Below are positions 34,169-42,873 of a stretch of DNA of 64,000 nucleotides, piece by piece (the stretch's first letter is position 1; each line of letters begins with the position of its first letter). Under the pieces are notes generated by a model. It was not told the origin of the DNA and searched no databases. It was given only the letters and a program-made list of their open reading frames with translations. Source of the DNA: Halobacteroides halobius DSM 5150 (lineage in GTDB: Bacteria; Bacillota; Halanaerobiia; Halobacteroidales; Halobacteroidaceae). The position numbers were made by a program, and so were the translations under genes. The stretch is from NCBI RefSeq assembly GCF_000328625.1, contig NC_019978.1, forward strand, positions 434,001-498,000, given 5' to 3'.

Positions 34169-34510
34169 TTATTCAGGTGGAACATCCTCTTCTTCTGCAA
34201 AAGTTCTAATAATTTTAATAATTTTAGACAGATCTTGATCAGATAATTTTTTACTTTCTTTTAGTAACATTTGTCGCTGATCATCTTTAGCTAAATTAAC
34301 GAAAAATTCTATATCTGCCTTTTCAAGTGACTTAAGAGTATCTGTAGATAGCTTCCTAATTAATTCTTCTCTTTCATCGTTGGTATCATTATCTAAAAAG
34401 TCGGCTATTTTTAATAATCTGTCCTTAGCGATATCTGTTCCAGCAGCTATTTTGTTGATTGTCCTAATAGAAGGTTTTTTTCCTTTAGATAGCCTATTTA
34501 TTTCAGTATG
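34169..34510 (-). pseudogene. Truncated phage repressor (XRE-type HTH)
   Basis: On the minus strand, about 113 residues from the C-terminal part of an XRE-family regulator are open: VSHTEINRLSKGKKPSIRTI gives the recognition and stabilising helices, then KIAAGTDIAKDRLLKIADFL. A helical C terminus with LSTDTLKSLEKADIEFFVNL follows. The first helices are lost, because upstream of about 34510 the frame runs into sequence that belongs on the other strand to a DnaD-like gene. Its position next to the integrase fits a lysogeny repressor, with a deletion joining it to the replication genes. Confidence 0.7.
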
Positions 34511-34514
34511 GCTT

Positions 34515-34985
34515 ACATCACAATTGATTATCAGTATCTTAATCAAGTCTTGAATGATGAGGAAAAAGAAGAAAAAGCCACTGGTCAAAATGGCCAGAGG
34601 GAGAGTGGACAGATTGCCCAGACCAATACCAAAGAAGTCACAAAGAATAATAAACATACAGACATAGATAAGGTGACTTCAGAAAATAAGCCCCAGACAA
34701 TTCGCAAAGCCTTTGAGGATTATTGGAAAGTTCTATCTCCTAATCCCTCGCAGATATTAAAGTTAACTGAAGTAGCTAAAAGTTTAACTACAGAAGTAGT
34801 AATTGAGGGAATGAGAAGGGCTAGATACCGAGATGATCCCTTCTAGTACTGTTTTGGACTTAATCCTGAGAAAGGAAGGGACTAATTAATCACTGGATAA
34901 AGGTTGGTGTTAGCTCACTAGCTGATGTAGAAGAATTAGATCGCCAGCATCAGAAGAAGCAAAAAGGGGGGGCAAAAGTGGAACT
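34515..34985 (+). pseudogene. Phage DnaD-like replication protein, N-truncated and frameshifted
   Basis: An open plus-strand frame to 34845 ends with a DnaD-type domain (RKAFEDYWKVLSPNPSQILK, then MRRARYRDDPF). After a TAG the protein continues in other frames (SLADVEELDRQHQKKQKG) up to the DnaC-like start. The N-terminal DNA-binding part is replaced by the deletion junction at about 34510. Intact DnaD-type proteins of phages load the helicase together with a DnaC/DnaI partner, which is the next gene. Confidence 0.7.
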
Positions 34986-35781
34986 AGTAAAAAACGAGGT
35001 AGAACTAGGAGCAGAGAAAGTACGAAAGAACTGGAGAAAAAATATACAGACTACTGATCAAGAACTAGAAGAAGATTATGATTGCTCCCTTTGTCAGGAT
35101 AGAGGTTTTTATCAACCTGAAGGAAAAGAAGAAATGGTAAGATGTAAGTGTAATCAACTGAAAACATTTCGAAAGAAGATTAGATCAGCCAGAATTCCAA
35201 CTAGATTTAAGAATAGTCGATTAGATAATTTTGAGTTTAAAGCTGTCTCCCACAAGAAAGCCCATCAACATGCTGTAGTTCTAGCGAAAGAAGTAGATAA
35301 GTTTATAGCTAATAACTGGGGATTATATTTACAAGGACCACCAAGTCAGGGAAAGACTAAATTACAAGCTAGTATAGTTAATGAGTTATGTGTGGAGGAA
35401 GATTATTTAGGAGTAATGGTTAATGTCCGGGAGTTTTTAAGCGATCTAAAAGATGCTATAGGAGAAGGTAGATTAAATGAAATGTTACGAGCTATTGGAG
35501 AGAATCAGATAGTAGCTTTAAATGATCTAACTGGTGGAAAGAGACCTACTGATAGTTTTACTGAGTTTGAGCGTGGTGTACTTTATCGGTTAATTGATGC
35601 AATTTATGAAAAAAGTAAGACAATTATCATCACAGCCAAGTATAATTATGACTGGTTGCAGGATAAACTTGGTCAAGATGTTAGGGATAGGATTCAGGAG
35701 ATGTGTGGCCAATCAATTATTATGAGGGGATATAATTGGAGAAGACAAGCAGGAGAAGAACGGGATGAGCTAGCTATATAG
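34978..35781 (+). CDS. Phage DnaC/DnaI-like helicase loader ATPase
   Basis: Starting at the GTG at 34978 behind a run of G's, the 267-residue protein has a zinc-binding-like N-terminal part (CSLCQDRGFY then RCKCNQ). The AAA+ core has Walker A LQGPPSQGKTKL (the usual second Gly is Ser and the third position Gln, which is unusual), a Walker B-like IVALNDLTGG with Asn-Asp, and a sensor region IIITAKYNY in place of the usual TSN. It loads the replicative helicase in related phages. The altered P-loop may reflect decay. It is the only complete gene of this remnant. Confidence 0.75.
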   Translation: MELVKNEVELGAEKVRKNWRKNIQTTDQELEEDYDCSLCQDRGFYQPEGKEEMVRCKCNQLKTFRKKIRSARIPTRFKNSRLDNFEFKAVSHKKAHQHAVVLAKEVDKFIANNWGLYLQGPPSQGKTKLQASIVNELCVEEDYLGVMVNVREFLSDLKDAIGEGRLNEMLRAIGENQIVALNDLTGGKRPTDSFTEFERGVLYRLIDAIYEKSKTIIITAKYNYDWLQDKLGQDVRDRIQEMCGQSIIMRGYNWRRQAGEERDELAI

Positions 35782-35853
35782 CCCCCTGACTGACTTGTAG
35801 AAATCGTGCATTAGTAGTATAATTAGAATAATTTAAAATTAGGGGGACTAAAA

Positions 35854-37100
35854 ATGCCTAGAACAAAGTATTCTGACGAACTTAAAAAGCAAGTGGTAGA
35901 AGAATGTAGACAAGTAGATAATATTTCTTTAGTAGCTCGACGTCATGAAATTTATAAAAGCACTGTTTATTCTTGGGTTAAAAAAGCTCGTAAGACTGGT
36001 TCTGTTAACTCATTACCAAAAAATCAAAAGAAAAAGCTCAAAGAGACTTCTAAAAGATTAGAGAAAGTAAGTTCTGAAAATGTGATCAACTAAAAAAATT
36101 ACTTGCTGAAAAGGAACTAGAATTAGCTATTTTAAGAGACCTAAGAGACCAATCAAACCCGCAGTAACCGACAAAGTAAAAATTGCAGTAAAGTGGATAA
36201 ATAAAGGTTATAAAATAGCTACAGTTTTAAACTTTGTCGGTTTATCAGAATCCACTTATTATTATAATATTAATCATAATAGCGAAGATGATAATAGCTC
36301 AAATAATCCTAATGGAGACCTATCCCCTGGCTATTCTTATAGCTATGCTGGTGAAAAAGTCTCAGATGAACAGATAAAAGAATGGTTATTAGAATTAGTT
36401 GCAGGTGATGGTTTTCCTTATGGTTATAAGAAATTAACTACTTGTCTAAAGGAAGATTATATGCTTAAAATCAACCATAAAAAGGTATATAGATTGTGCA
36501 AAGAGCTTGATATATTAAGACCTCAAAGAAAGATAAAGAATCGTCACCCTAGAAGGTTAGCTAAGAGAGACGAGATTAGTAATTCTAATCAACTTTGGGA
36601 GATGGGTCTTAAATATGGTTATATCACTGGAACAGATCAATTCTTCTTTCAGTTATCAGTAATAGATGTCTTTGATAGGTCAATAATTGACTACCACTTA
36701 GGTTTAAGTTGTAAAGCTGAAGATGCCTGCAGAGTATAAAAAAAGGCTCTTGCTAAAAGAGAATTAACTAAAGGTATGGATTTACCTGTTATAAGAACAG
36801 ATAATGGTCCACAGTTTACATCTAAACTCTTTGGTAGTACTTGTCAATCTCTAGGCATGAAGCATAAAAGAATACCAGTAAAAACTCCGAATATGAATGC
36901 TCATATTGAATCATTCCACTCTATATTATTATAGTCGTAATGAATTTCAAAGTTATATAGAGGTCTATGAGATTGTTAGTGAGTATATGAGATATTATAA
37001 TAACAGGCGTAGACATGGTAGTTTAAATAACCAAGCTCCAACTCAATATTATCGAGCTGTTAAAGATAAAAAGATTAAGCCTGAAGTCTTTATTGCATAA
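35854..37100 (+). mobile_element. Decayed IS3-family insertion sequence
   Basis: Fragments of both IS3 genes are in order. OrfA (35854-36093) has a helix-turn-helix (SLVARRHEIYKSTVYSWVKK) and breaks at VSSEN, where two extra bases (GT) precede the continuation DQLKKLLAEKELELAI. OrfB follows with YGYKKLTTCLKEDY, the DDE segment GTDQFFFQLSVIDVFDRSII, then TDNGPQF and NNRRRHGSLNNQAPTQYY. It is interrupted by stops at about 36165, 36737 and 36930. Catalytic Asp, Asp and Glu (MNAHIESFHS) are all still visible. No clear terminal repeats were found. It lies between the prophage remnant and the HepT remnant and is inactive. Confidence 0.85.
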
Positions 37101-37151
37101 AATAAGAAGTTACGAATGATTGAGTATGATATAGATTTTCTCCAATATTAG

Positions 37152-37574
37152 TGGGTTAAGCCGGTTAATGGGAAATTAGTTAGAGGTAGATTATTAAAAT
37201 TAGAAGAATATATTAATGATTTGAAAGAATATGAAGAGATTAGATTTATTAAATATAAAAATAGTAAATTGGTAAAGCGATTTGTGGAGAGAACATTACA
37301 ATTAGCTATTAAATCTTGTCTTGATATAGGAAGCCATATTATTAGTGATGAAAGATTAGGCATAGCTGATACTAATGCTGATATTATAAAGATCTTAGCA
37401 GAAAATGATATAATTAAAGATAATGTTGACCAATATATAAAAATGGCTAAATTTAGAAATGTGATTGTACATGATTATTCTACTTTTGATGATTAAATTA
37501 TTTATAATATTTTAACTAAGAATTTAGAGGAAATAAAAGTTTTATTTAATTGGTATCGAGAATATATAGAATAG
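37152..37574 (+). pseudogene. HepT (HEPN) toxin remnant lacking its antitoxin
   Basis: The frame reads GKLVRGRLLKLEEYINDLKE, then KLVKRFVERTLQLAIKSCLD and NDIIKDNVDQYIKMAKFRNV, with the HEPN active motif RNVIVHDY (R-x4-H-x-Y, the tyrosine that MntA adenylylates). It resembles HepT (DUF86). There is no start codon before the conserved N terminus, only a stop at 37149. At 37494 a TAA replaces the Glu codon in the usual D-D-E-I-V-Y position, after which the frame continues to 37574 (IIYNILTKNLEEIKVLF). The partner nucleotidyltransferase (MntA) is absent; the IS3 remnant occupies its expected place. Confidence 0.75.
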
Positions 37575-37605
37575 AACTTAGTGGTTTATATAAAGAAGAA
37601 ATAAA

Positions 37606-37637
37606 GAAAAAGCCAGTTAAATAACTGGCTTTTTTAA
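37606..37637 (+). terminator. Terminator after the HepT remnant
   Basis: AAAAAGCCAGTTA pairs with TAACTGGCTTTTT; a perfect stem with T-run. Confidence 0.85.
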
Positions 37638-37741
37638 TGTGCAGAACACTAAAATTTTTTAATTTTTTTGACTACTTCTTTTTGTGATATATAATTAAAG
37701 TTGAAGGTGAAAAATAAAGAACTGAAACAGGAGGGAATATA

Positions 37742-38077
37742 ATGTCAATTAAAGTAGGTCTAATTAGATGTCAAAAAACTGAAGAATATTGTCCAGCAAC
37801 AACATGTTTATCTTTTGCAAAAGAAGGCAAAGGAGGTTTTGAAGAAACAGGCCCAGTAGAGGTTATAGGAGTGATTACCTGTGGTGGCTGCCCAGGTAAA
37901 AAAGCTATTAAAAGAGCAGCAATGTTAAAAGAAAGAGGAGCAGAAAAAATTGTTTTGGCTTCCTGTATTCTACGTGGAACACCAAGTGATATTAACTATC
38001 CTTGTCCTTTTGGTAAAAAAATGCATAAATTAATAGAAGAGCAAACAGGACTTGAAGTTATTGAATGGACACATTAA
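37742..38077 (+). CDS. CGGC-domain metal/redox protein
   Basis: The 111-residue protein has the CGGC-domain layout: an N-terminal CQKTEEYCPATTC, then VITCGGCPGKKA (about residue 44), ASCILRG and YPCPFGKK. Eight cysteines with this pattern suggest a metal- or iron-sulfur-binding or redox role; the molecular function of the family is unknown. It is followed 36 bases later by a cysteine desulfurase behind AGGAGG, so the two may form a small operon for sulfur or metal handling. It starts after AGGAGGG. Confidence 0.85.
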   Translation: MSIKVGLIRCQKTEEYCPATTCLSFAKEGKGGFEETGPVEVIGVITCGGCPGKKAIKRAAMLKERGAEKIVLASCILRGTPSDINYPCPFGKKMHKLIEEQTGLEVIEWTH

Positions 38078-38113
38078 AAGTTTTTAAAATGAATTTATAA
38101 AGGAGGAGCCTTA

Positions 38114-39220
38114 ATGATTTACTTAGATTATAATGCAACTACTCCAATAGATAAGAGAGTAACTAAAGCAATGGAACCATATATTTATGATATATATGGT
38201 AATCCTTCTAGTAGTCATGAACTTGGTAAGAAAGCAGCAAAGGCTGTTAAAAAGGCAAGATCTCAAGTTGCAAAGCTTTTAGGAGCTAACTCTGAAGAAA
38301 TAATATTTACTAGTGGAGGCAGTGAATCAAATAATACAGTTATTAAAGGTGTAGCAGAAACTTATCAAGACCAAGGAAATCATATTATCACTTCCCAAAT
38401 TGAACATCCAGCAGTAATTAATGCCTGTAAGTATTTGGAGAAGAAAGGATTCCAGATAACTTATTTACCTGTAGATAAGTATGGTATGGTAGATGTTGAA
38501 GATGTTCGTAAAGCAATAACTGATAAAACAATATTGATTACAATTATGCATGCTAATAATGAAGTTGGTACAATTCAACCACTAAAAGAGATTAGTGAAA
38601 TTGCTCATAAGAATGAGGTTTTAGTACATACTGATGCAGCACAATCAGTTGGCAAAATTCCTACGAAAGTTAATGAATTAGGAGTTGATTTTTTATCAGT
38701 TGCTGGTCATAAATTATATGCTCCTAAAGGGATTGGAGCTTTATATATTAGAGAAGGGATAGAGATAGAACCTTTGATTCACGGTGGAGGTCAAGAGTTT
38801 GGGAAGCGTGCTGGAACTGAGAATGTTATTTTTGCAGTTGGGCTAGGAGAAGCCTGTGAAGTGGTTAATAATAATAAATTGAGAAAGCTAACAGATTATT
38901 TTTATGATTCATTAGTTAATGAATTTAAAGATAGTATAATTCTTAATGGTCATCCTGAAAAAAGGCTTCCTAATACATTGAATGTAAGCTTTAAAGGAAT
39001 GGATGGATTAGAAGTATTAAATCAGTTAGATGATATTGCTGCTTCAACTGGTTCTGCATGTCATTCTGGCAAAAAAGAACCTTCTAGGATATTAAAAGCT
39101 ATGGATATTGATAATCAAATAGCTATGGGAGCAGTAAGATTTAGTTTAGGTCGTTATACTACAAAAGAAGATATTGATAAGGTAATGGAACAACTAACTA
39201 ACTGCATTAAATTTGATTAG
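38114..39220 (+). CDS. Cysteine desulfurase (NifS/IscS family)
   Basis: The 368-residue pyridoxal-phosphate enzyme takes sulfur from cysteine to form a persulfide. Visible parts: start MIYLDYNATTPID, NEVGTIQPLKEI with HTDAAQSVGK before the PLP lysine in SVAGHKLYAPKG (about 199), and the catalytic loop STGSACHSG (Cys about 315), which is the short-loop type. The C-terminal SLGRYTTKEDIDKV is typical. No IscU, IscA or thiamine gene follows. Its neighbour is the CGGC protein, so it may serve a special sulfur-transfer role; this is inference. A terminator follows directly. Confidence 0.95.
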   Translation: MIYLDYNATTPIDKRVTKAMEPYIYDIYGNPSSSHELGKKAAKAVKKARSQVAKLLGANSEEIIFTSGGSESNNTVIKGVAETYQDQGNHIITSQIEHPAVINACKYLEKKGFQITYLPVDKYGMVDVEDVRKAITDKTILITIMHANNEVGTIQPLKEISEIAHKNEVLVHTDAAQSVGKIPTKVNELGVDFLSVAGHKLYAPKGIGALYIREGIEIEPLIHGGGQEFGKRAGTENVIFAVGLGEACEVVNNNKLRKLTDYFYDSLVNEFKDSIILNGHPEKRLPNTLNVSFKGMDGLEVLNQLDDIAASTGSACHSGKKEPSRILKAMDIDNQIAMGAVRFSLGRYTTKEDIDKVMEQLTNCIKFD

Positions 39221-39232
39221 TTCTTGAATTGG

Positions 39233-39264
39233 CCCTTGGGATTTAGAAACTCTCAAGGGTTTTA
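39233..39264 (+). terminator. Terminator after cysteine desulfurase
   Basis: CCCTTG pairs with CAAGGG around GGATTTAGAAACTCT, followed by TTTTATTA. Confidence 0.75.
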
Positions 39265-39394
39265 TTATATTAAGGCGTAGTTGCATATTCATTAGGGCCA
39301 AGGTTAACCATCACTTTGTATTGAACATCTAATGATGGAAGTCGAATCTGTATTAGATTAGTTTAATATACTCACTAAAGCATTTTATGATTTC

Positions 39395-40351
39395 TTATTT
39401 AGTGGTTACCAAAAAGTTTTCTTTTATTTTATGGTAACCTACTTGATTAAAAGGACATTCTTTGATACAGATTGAGCAACCATAATTCCTTGCAAAGTAT
39501 TCTACACATGTATCATTGTCAATAAAAGCAATATTATCTGCTGTAGTTGTTACTGGTTCTTCGTAGATTGCATCTACAGGACAAGATTCTATACACTTCC
39601 CGCATTGCTGACAAAAGTCATTAATCCATTCATGCTTATTATCTCCAGTTGTAGGTAGATTTTTAATATTTGTATAGATGACGCCAAGTCTGTGGGTTGG
39701 CCCGTTTTCGGGAGTTATTAGAATACCATGCCGGCCAAAGGCACCTAGTCTAGCCCGCTTTGCTAGAACTGGATAGATTGTTTGCCCACCTAATCCTGGG
39801 CCAGATTGGGCTCCAAAGCCCATTTCCCGGAGTGAATTAGTAATTTTATTTGCTACTACACCAGTTTGAGCATATGTATCTTGGACTGTCTTCAATGATT
39901 GGAAACTGGGGGCTGTTTGAATATCTTCCTGATCCATTTCTATAGAGAAGACAATTGCCTGAGAGTAGAGGATGCCTCGATTGAGAAAGATATCATCTTT
40001 ATTTACTGTAGTGTAGCCAATTGAATCTACGCCAAGCTCCTCAGCTTGTTGATTGATTCGTTCTAGTTCTTCTTGGTTAATCTTCTCTCGATCAGGGGTT
40101 TGATCCAAACCTCGATAACTCTTTTTTAATTCTCTCATATTTTTGATTAGAATTGGTATTAAATTCAGCCTTTTCATAATTGATATATGTTGCATAGGGT
40201 TACCTTTAAACTCTCCTTGCTCACGCGAGTTCTGACCAGGTTCAATCACTTGTTCATGTGATAATAACTTATCTAAGTCTCCAATCATAGCATCAATATC
40301 GTGCGGTTCATTGTTATCCTTTTTAAATAATTCAAGCAAAGTTTTAAACAT
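39395..40351 (-). CDS. Double 4Fe-4S cluster protein, reductive-dehalogenase/QueG-like
   Basis: The 318-residue protein has a C-terminal pair of 4Fe-4S clusters: CQQCGKCIESCPVDAIYEEP (about 245-265) and GCSICIKECPFNQVG (about 290-305). It has no signal peptide, and its middle contains GRHGILITPENGPTHRLGVI, the cofactor-side element shared by reductive dehalogenases and epoxyqueuosine reductase (QueG). It is shorter than QueG and lacks its C-terminal HEAT part. A cobalamin enzyme is possible but the ligand cannot be seen. It is encoded just downstream of tetR on the same strand, with a TetR operator between them. Confidence 0.8.
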   Translation of the reverse strand: MFKTLLELFKKDNNEPHDIDAMIGDLDKLLSHEQVIEPGQNSREQGEFKGNPMQHISIMKRLNLIPILIKNMRELKKSYRGLDQTPDREKINQEELERINQQAEELGVDSIGYTTVNKDDIFLNRGILYSQAIVFSIEMDQEDIQTAPSFQSLKTVQDTYAQTGVVANKITNSLREMGFGAQSGPGLGGQTIYPVLAKRARLGAFGRHGILITPENGPTHRLGVIYTNIKNLPTTGDNKHEWINDFCQQCGKCIESCPVDAIYEEPVTTTADNIAFIDNDTCVEYFARNYGCSICIKECPFNQVGYHKIKENFLVTTK

Positions 40352-40373
40352 AAGTTGTACCTCCTTTTAAGGT

Positions 40374-40385
40374 AAGTAGTTACTT
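40374..40385. promoter_or_regulatory. Probable TetR operator 1, upstream of the iron-sulfur gene
   Basis: AAGTAGTTACTT (AAGTA, two-base centre, TACTT) lies 23 bases before the start codon at 40351. The same 12-mer occurs at 40987-40998 upstream of tetR; both are flanked by TGCAA/TTGCATA on one side. Confidence 0.75.
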
Positions 40386-40406
40386 GCATAAAGAATAAAA
40401 AAATTA

Positions 40407-40964
40407 TTATAGTAAGTCATCTACTAGTTTTTCTAAGGAAGTTTCGAAGTCAGGCATTGGTTCAAAAGGTTGAATGATATTAATATTCATAAAAAGTCCC
40501 CAAATAGAGGACAGAAAGTTAACGGCAAAGATATCTGGCTGATCAATCTCCAGTTCTTGTGTTTTATCTATATAAGTAATGACAGTTTCTTTTATTTCTT
40601 CAGAAAATTTATCTAATGGTAACCTTATATCTTGGATAGTAGTTTCATCATTTTTGAGTTCAATTTTTATTAGGGAAGAATTGTATTCAAAAATCTCGTA
40701 TAAAGAACTGGCGATATTTATTAAAAATTCTTTCGGTTCTTTCTGATAGAGTTCATCTCCATTGGTTATATTTGGTTCGAAGATATAATGTTCAAATACT
40801 GCTTCAAAAAGTTTTTGTTTCGATTCAAAGTGTCTAAATAGAGTGACTTCATTTACCTCAGCTTGCTGGGCTATTTCTTTGGTAGTTACGCTATTATATC
40901 CTTTTTGTGAAAAAAGATTGAGTGCTGCCTTAAGTATTGCTTGGGAAGTTTCTTCTTTGGGCAT
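40407..40964 (-). CDS. TetR-family transcriptional repressor
   Basis: AAAGGAGGAAG fits an ATG at 40964 (MPKEETSQAILKAALNLF), not the one at 40988. The 185-residue product has a TetR helix-turn-helix at about residues 5-52 (GYNSVTTKEIAQQAEVNEVT then LFRHFESKQKLFEAVF) and a helical ligand-binding C-terminal domain with no strong sequence identity. Two copies of a palindromic operator lie upstream of this gene and of the next gene, so it likely represses both itself and the iron-sulfur protein. The inducer is unknown. Confidence 0.9.
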   Translation of the reverse strand: MPKEETSQAILKAALNLFSQKGYNSVTTKEIAQQAEVNEVTLFRHFESKQKLFEAVFEHYIFEPNITNGDELYQKEPKEFLINIASSLYEIFEYNSSLIKIELKNDETTIQDIRLPLDKFSEEIKETVITYIDKTQELEIDQPDIFAVNFLSSIWGLFMNINIIQPFEPMPDFETSLEKLVDDLL

Positions 40965-40986
40965 ATAGTCTTCCTCCTTTGTATGC

Positions 40987-40998
40987 AAGTAGTTACTT
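40987..40998. promoter_or_regulatory. Probable TetR operator 2, upstream of tetR
   Basis: AAGTAGTTACTT is identical to the site at 40374-40385. It lies 23 bases before the tetR start, supporting autoregulation. Confidence 0.75.
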
Positions 40999-41231
40999 TC
41001 AATAATATTATATTATGATTTTCTGGGTTTGTCAAAGGTGGTAAAGAGATTGAATTAATAAAAATGGAATAGAAGGATTATTAATAGGTATATTGCGAGC
41101 TTCAAGGTTATATTAAAAAGGGGCTTAGTTATGAAAATATTAAATAGAGATTTTTCCATAGAGAAGATAAAAATAATTTCATATACATCATCCTGATATG
41201 GGTTAATTTTAAAAGTTATTCTCTGAAATAT
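40999..41231. other. Gene-poor gap between tetR and an IS element
   Basis: No credible gene. An AAGGGG-like site before ATG at 41130 gives a 21-residue peptide (MKILNRDFSIEKIKI...), which could be the 5' stub of a gene interrupted by the insertion at 41241; nothing recognisable continues beyond the IS. Confidence 0.4.
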
Positions 41232-41240
41232 ATTGTTTAT
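41232..41240. repeat. Target-site duplication of the second IS4-like element, left copy
   Basis: ATTGTTTAT is repeated at 42677-42685, directly outside the opposite end. Confidence 0.85.
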
Positions 41241-42676
41241 CACTATCGTTGCATTGTTAAAAACTATAAATTTACTAATTCAATGAAATTAAATTAGTAC
41301 TCAAAAATTTAATGATAGTTAAATCTTTAAAAAACAATTTTATTCCAAAATGAAGTTATATTCTATATTTAAAGTAAAATATAGAATATATTTCTAAACA
41401 GAGCTCTACTACCCTAAGTCTTAAACAATAAAATTTTATTAAGTAGTATTTATCCATTTACTCCAATGGAAATTATCTTTTACAACTGACAGAATAGAAT
41501 ATTTTATCTTTCTAGTAAGTTTAAGCAATGTCCTTTAAATTTAGACTCTTTTTTAAGTAATTTTAGGATTAAAAATAAAATAACAGCACTATAAATTTGG
41601 ATTAAGACAGCATTTCTATTTTGCCCAAAAAGCTTTTTATCTTTAAATGTTGCTTAATCCATTTAAAAAATAATTCTATTTGCCATCTCTTTTTATACAA
41701 ATAGGCTATTACATGAGCTTCCAAATCAAAACGATTAGTTAGAATATCTATGATTTTATCTTTTCTATTTCGATCAGTAGTTTTTACTCTAACTAATCTT
41801 GTTTTATGTTTCATTCTAGTCTCTGAAGTATGGTCGCCTAGCATTACATCAGCGTCTAATATAACATCTGCTTCTTTATTCTTAAAAGTTAGATCTAATG
41901 AGTTCAATTTTGGTGTTAGATTTTGCTCTAGTCACAAAGTAAATATCATTTTCTATAAATTCATCAAATTTTTGATACTTTATATAAGCTCTATCAAAAA
42001 GATAAGTATAGCTAGGATTAAAAGTTAAATCATCAAATATTTCTTTATCATGAATTACAGCATCACTTATTATTATATTTTCTGGAGCATTAGTATTTAA
42101 ATCATATAGAGTATGAAGTTTAATTCCACCTTTAGTACTTCTAAACTTAGCCCAAGGAAATAATGATAAACATAAGCTTACTGTTGAAGAATCTAAAATT
42201 TTTACAGAACCAATTTCTTTTAATGCTTTTTTTAGCCCTTTATTAGATGTAAGCTTATCAAAGAGGTGTTGAAAAATCTCAAAGAAAATCTTGTAAGTTT
42301 TATCTTCATTTTTTCGAGATAACTGAGACTTGCTTATCTTAGGTAATACTTTATTTAGTTGCTTATTATTCTTTAGATCCGAAACAAAATCTTCTAGACT
42401 TTCTTTTTTAGTAAGATGAAAGTAAAGTAAATATAACAAATGAACTTCTGTTGTTAGTTTATGAACCTTATAATCTGCATTATATTTATTAATTAAACTT
42501 TTTAGAAAATTTTCATCAATAACATCTAGCAGTTTAGTTAAAAGTATGGTACAATAATTCATGATTTCAGCTCCTTTGGTTTCATGAATTTTGTACTGTG
42601 GTGGGTACTTATCCATTTAATCAAAGGAGTTTTGTTTTTTCAATAATTTTTTATAAAAAACGATGCAACGCTAGTG
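41241..42676 (-). mobile_element. IS4-like insertion sequence, inactivated
   Basis: The ends are imperfect inverted repeats: CACTATCGTTGCATTGTT (41241-41258) against AACGATGCAACGCTAGTG (42659-42676) on the right. A 9-bp direct repeat ATTGTTTAT flanks the 1.44-kb element. A further palindrome (ATATTCTATATTT and its complement, 41357-41388) lies downstream of the transposase and may terminate it. The one gene inside is broken by several frameshifts. Confidence 0.88.
41439..42562 (-). pseudogene. IS4-family transposase with frameshifts
   Basis: The reading frame starts at 42562 (MNYCTILLTKLLDVIDENFL), behind AAAGGAG, and runs to about 41900, where it shifts (RSN to TPKLNSLDLTFKNKEADV). A second shift in the T-run near 41630 separates KSFLGQNRNAVLIQIYSAVI from the rest. 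A third lies near 41515 before KIKYSILSVVKDNFHWSKWI. DDE landmarks remain: KILDSSTVSL (first Asp), YLFDRAYIKYQKF (second) and YKKRWQIELFFKWIKQHLKI with Glu. It belongs to a different IS4 subgroup from the element at 31681. Inactive as read. Confidence 0.85.
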
Positions 42677-42685
42677 ATTGTTTAT
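42677..42685. repeat. Target-site duplication of the second IS4-like element, right copy
   Basis: ATTGTTTAT matches 41232-41240 exactly. Confidence 0.85.
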
Positions 42686-42773
42686 AACAATTGTAAATTA
42701 ATTATTTAACAAGGTGACTAAGAATTAAAAAATAATAAATTATAAAGGAATAATAAATTAATTAAAGAATAAG

Positions 42774-42804
42774 TATAATAGGGTTTATGTGCAATCGTTT
42801 GCGC
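42774..42804 (+). promoter_or_regulatory. Amylase promoter -10 and LacI/CcpA-type operator
   Basis: TATAAT (42774-42779) is followed by GTGCAATCGTTTGCGC (42789-42804), a near-palindrome with a CG centre typical of LacI/CcpA-family operators. Its place on the transcription start would block initiation. A 13-of-16 match lies upstream of pgi (59519-59534, reverse orientation). Confidence 0.65.
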
Positions 42805-42873
42805 TGACTCCCCTATAAATTTTATAACTTAGTAACTGAGGGAGTAATATTTATTATATAGGAGGAAGATTAA

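Noticed and set aside
41055-41243. 62-codon minus-strand ORF before the second IS4-like element
   Set aside because: No ribosome binding site, low-complexity hydrophobic sequence, and it ends at the IS boundary; probably chance.
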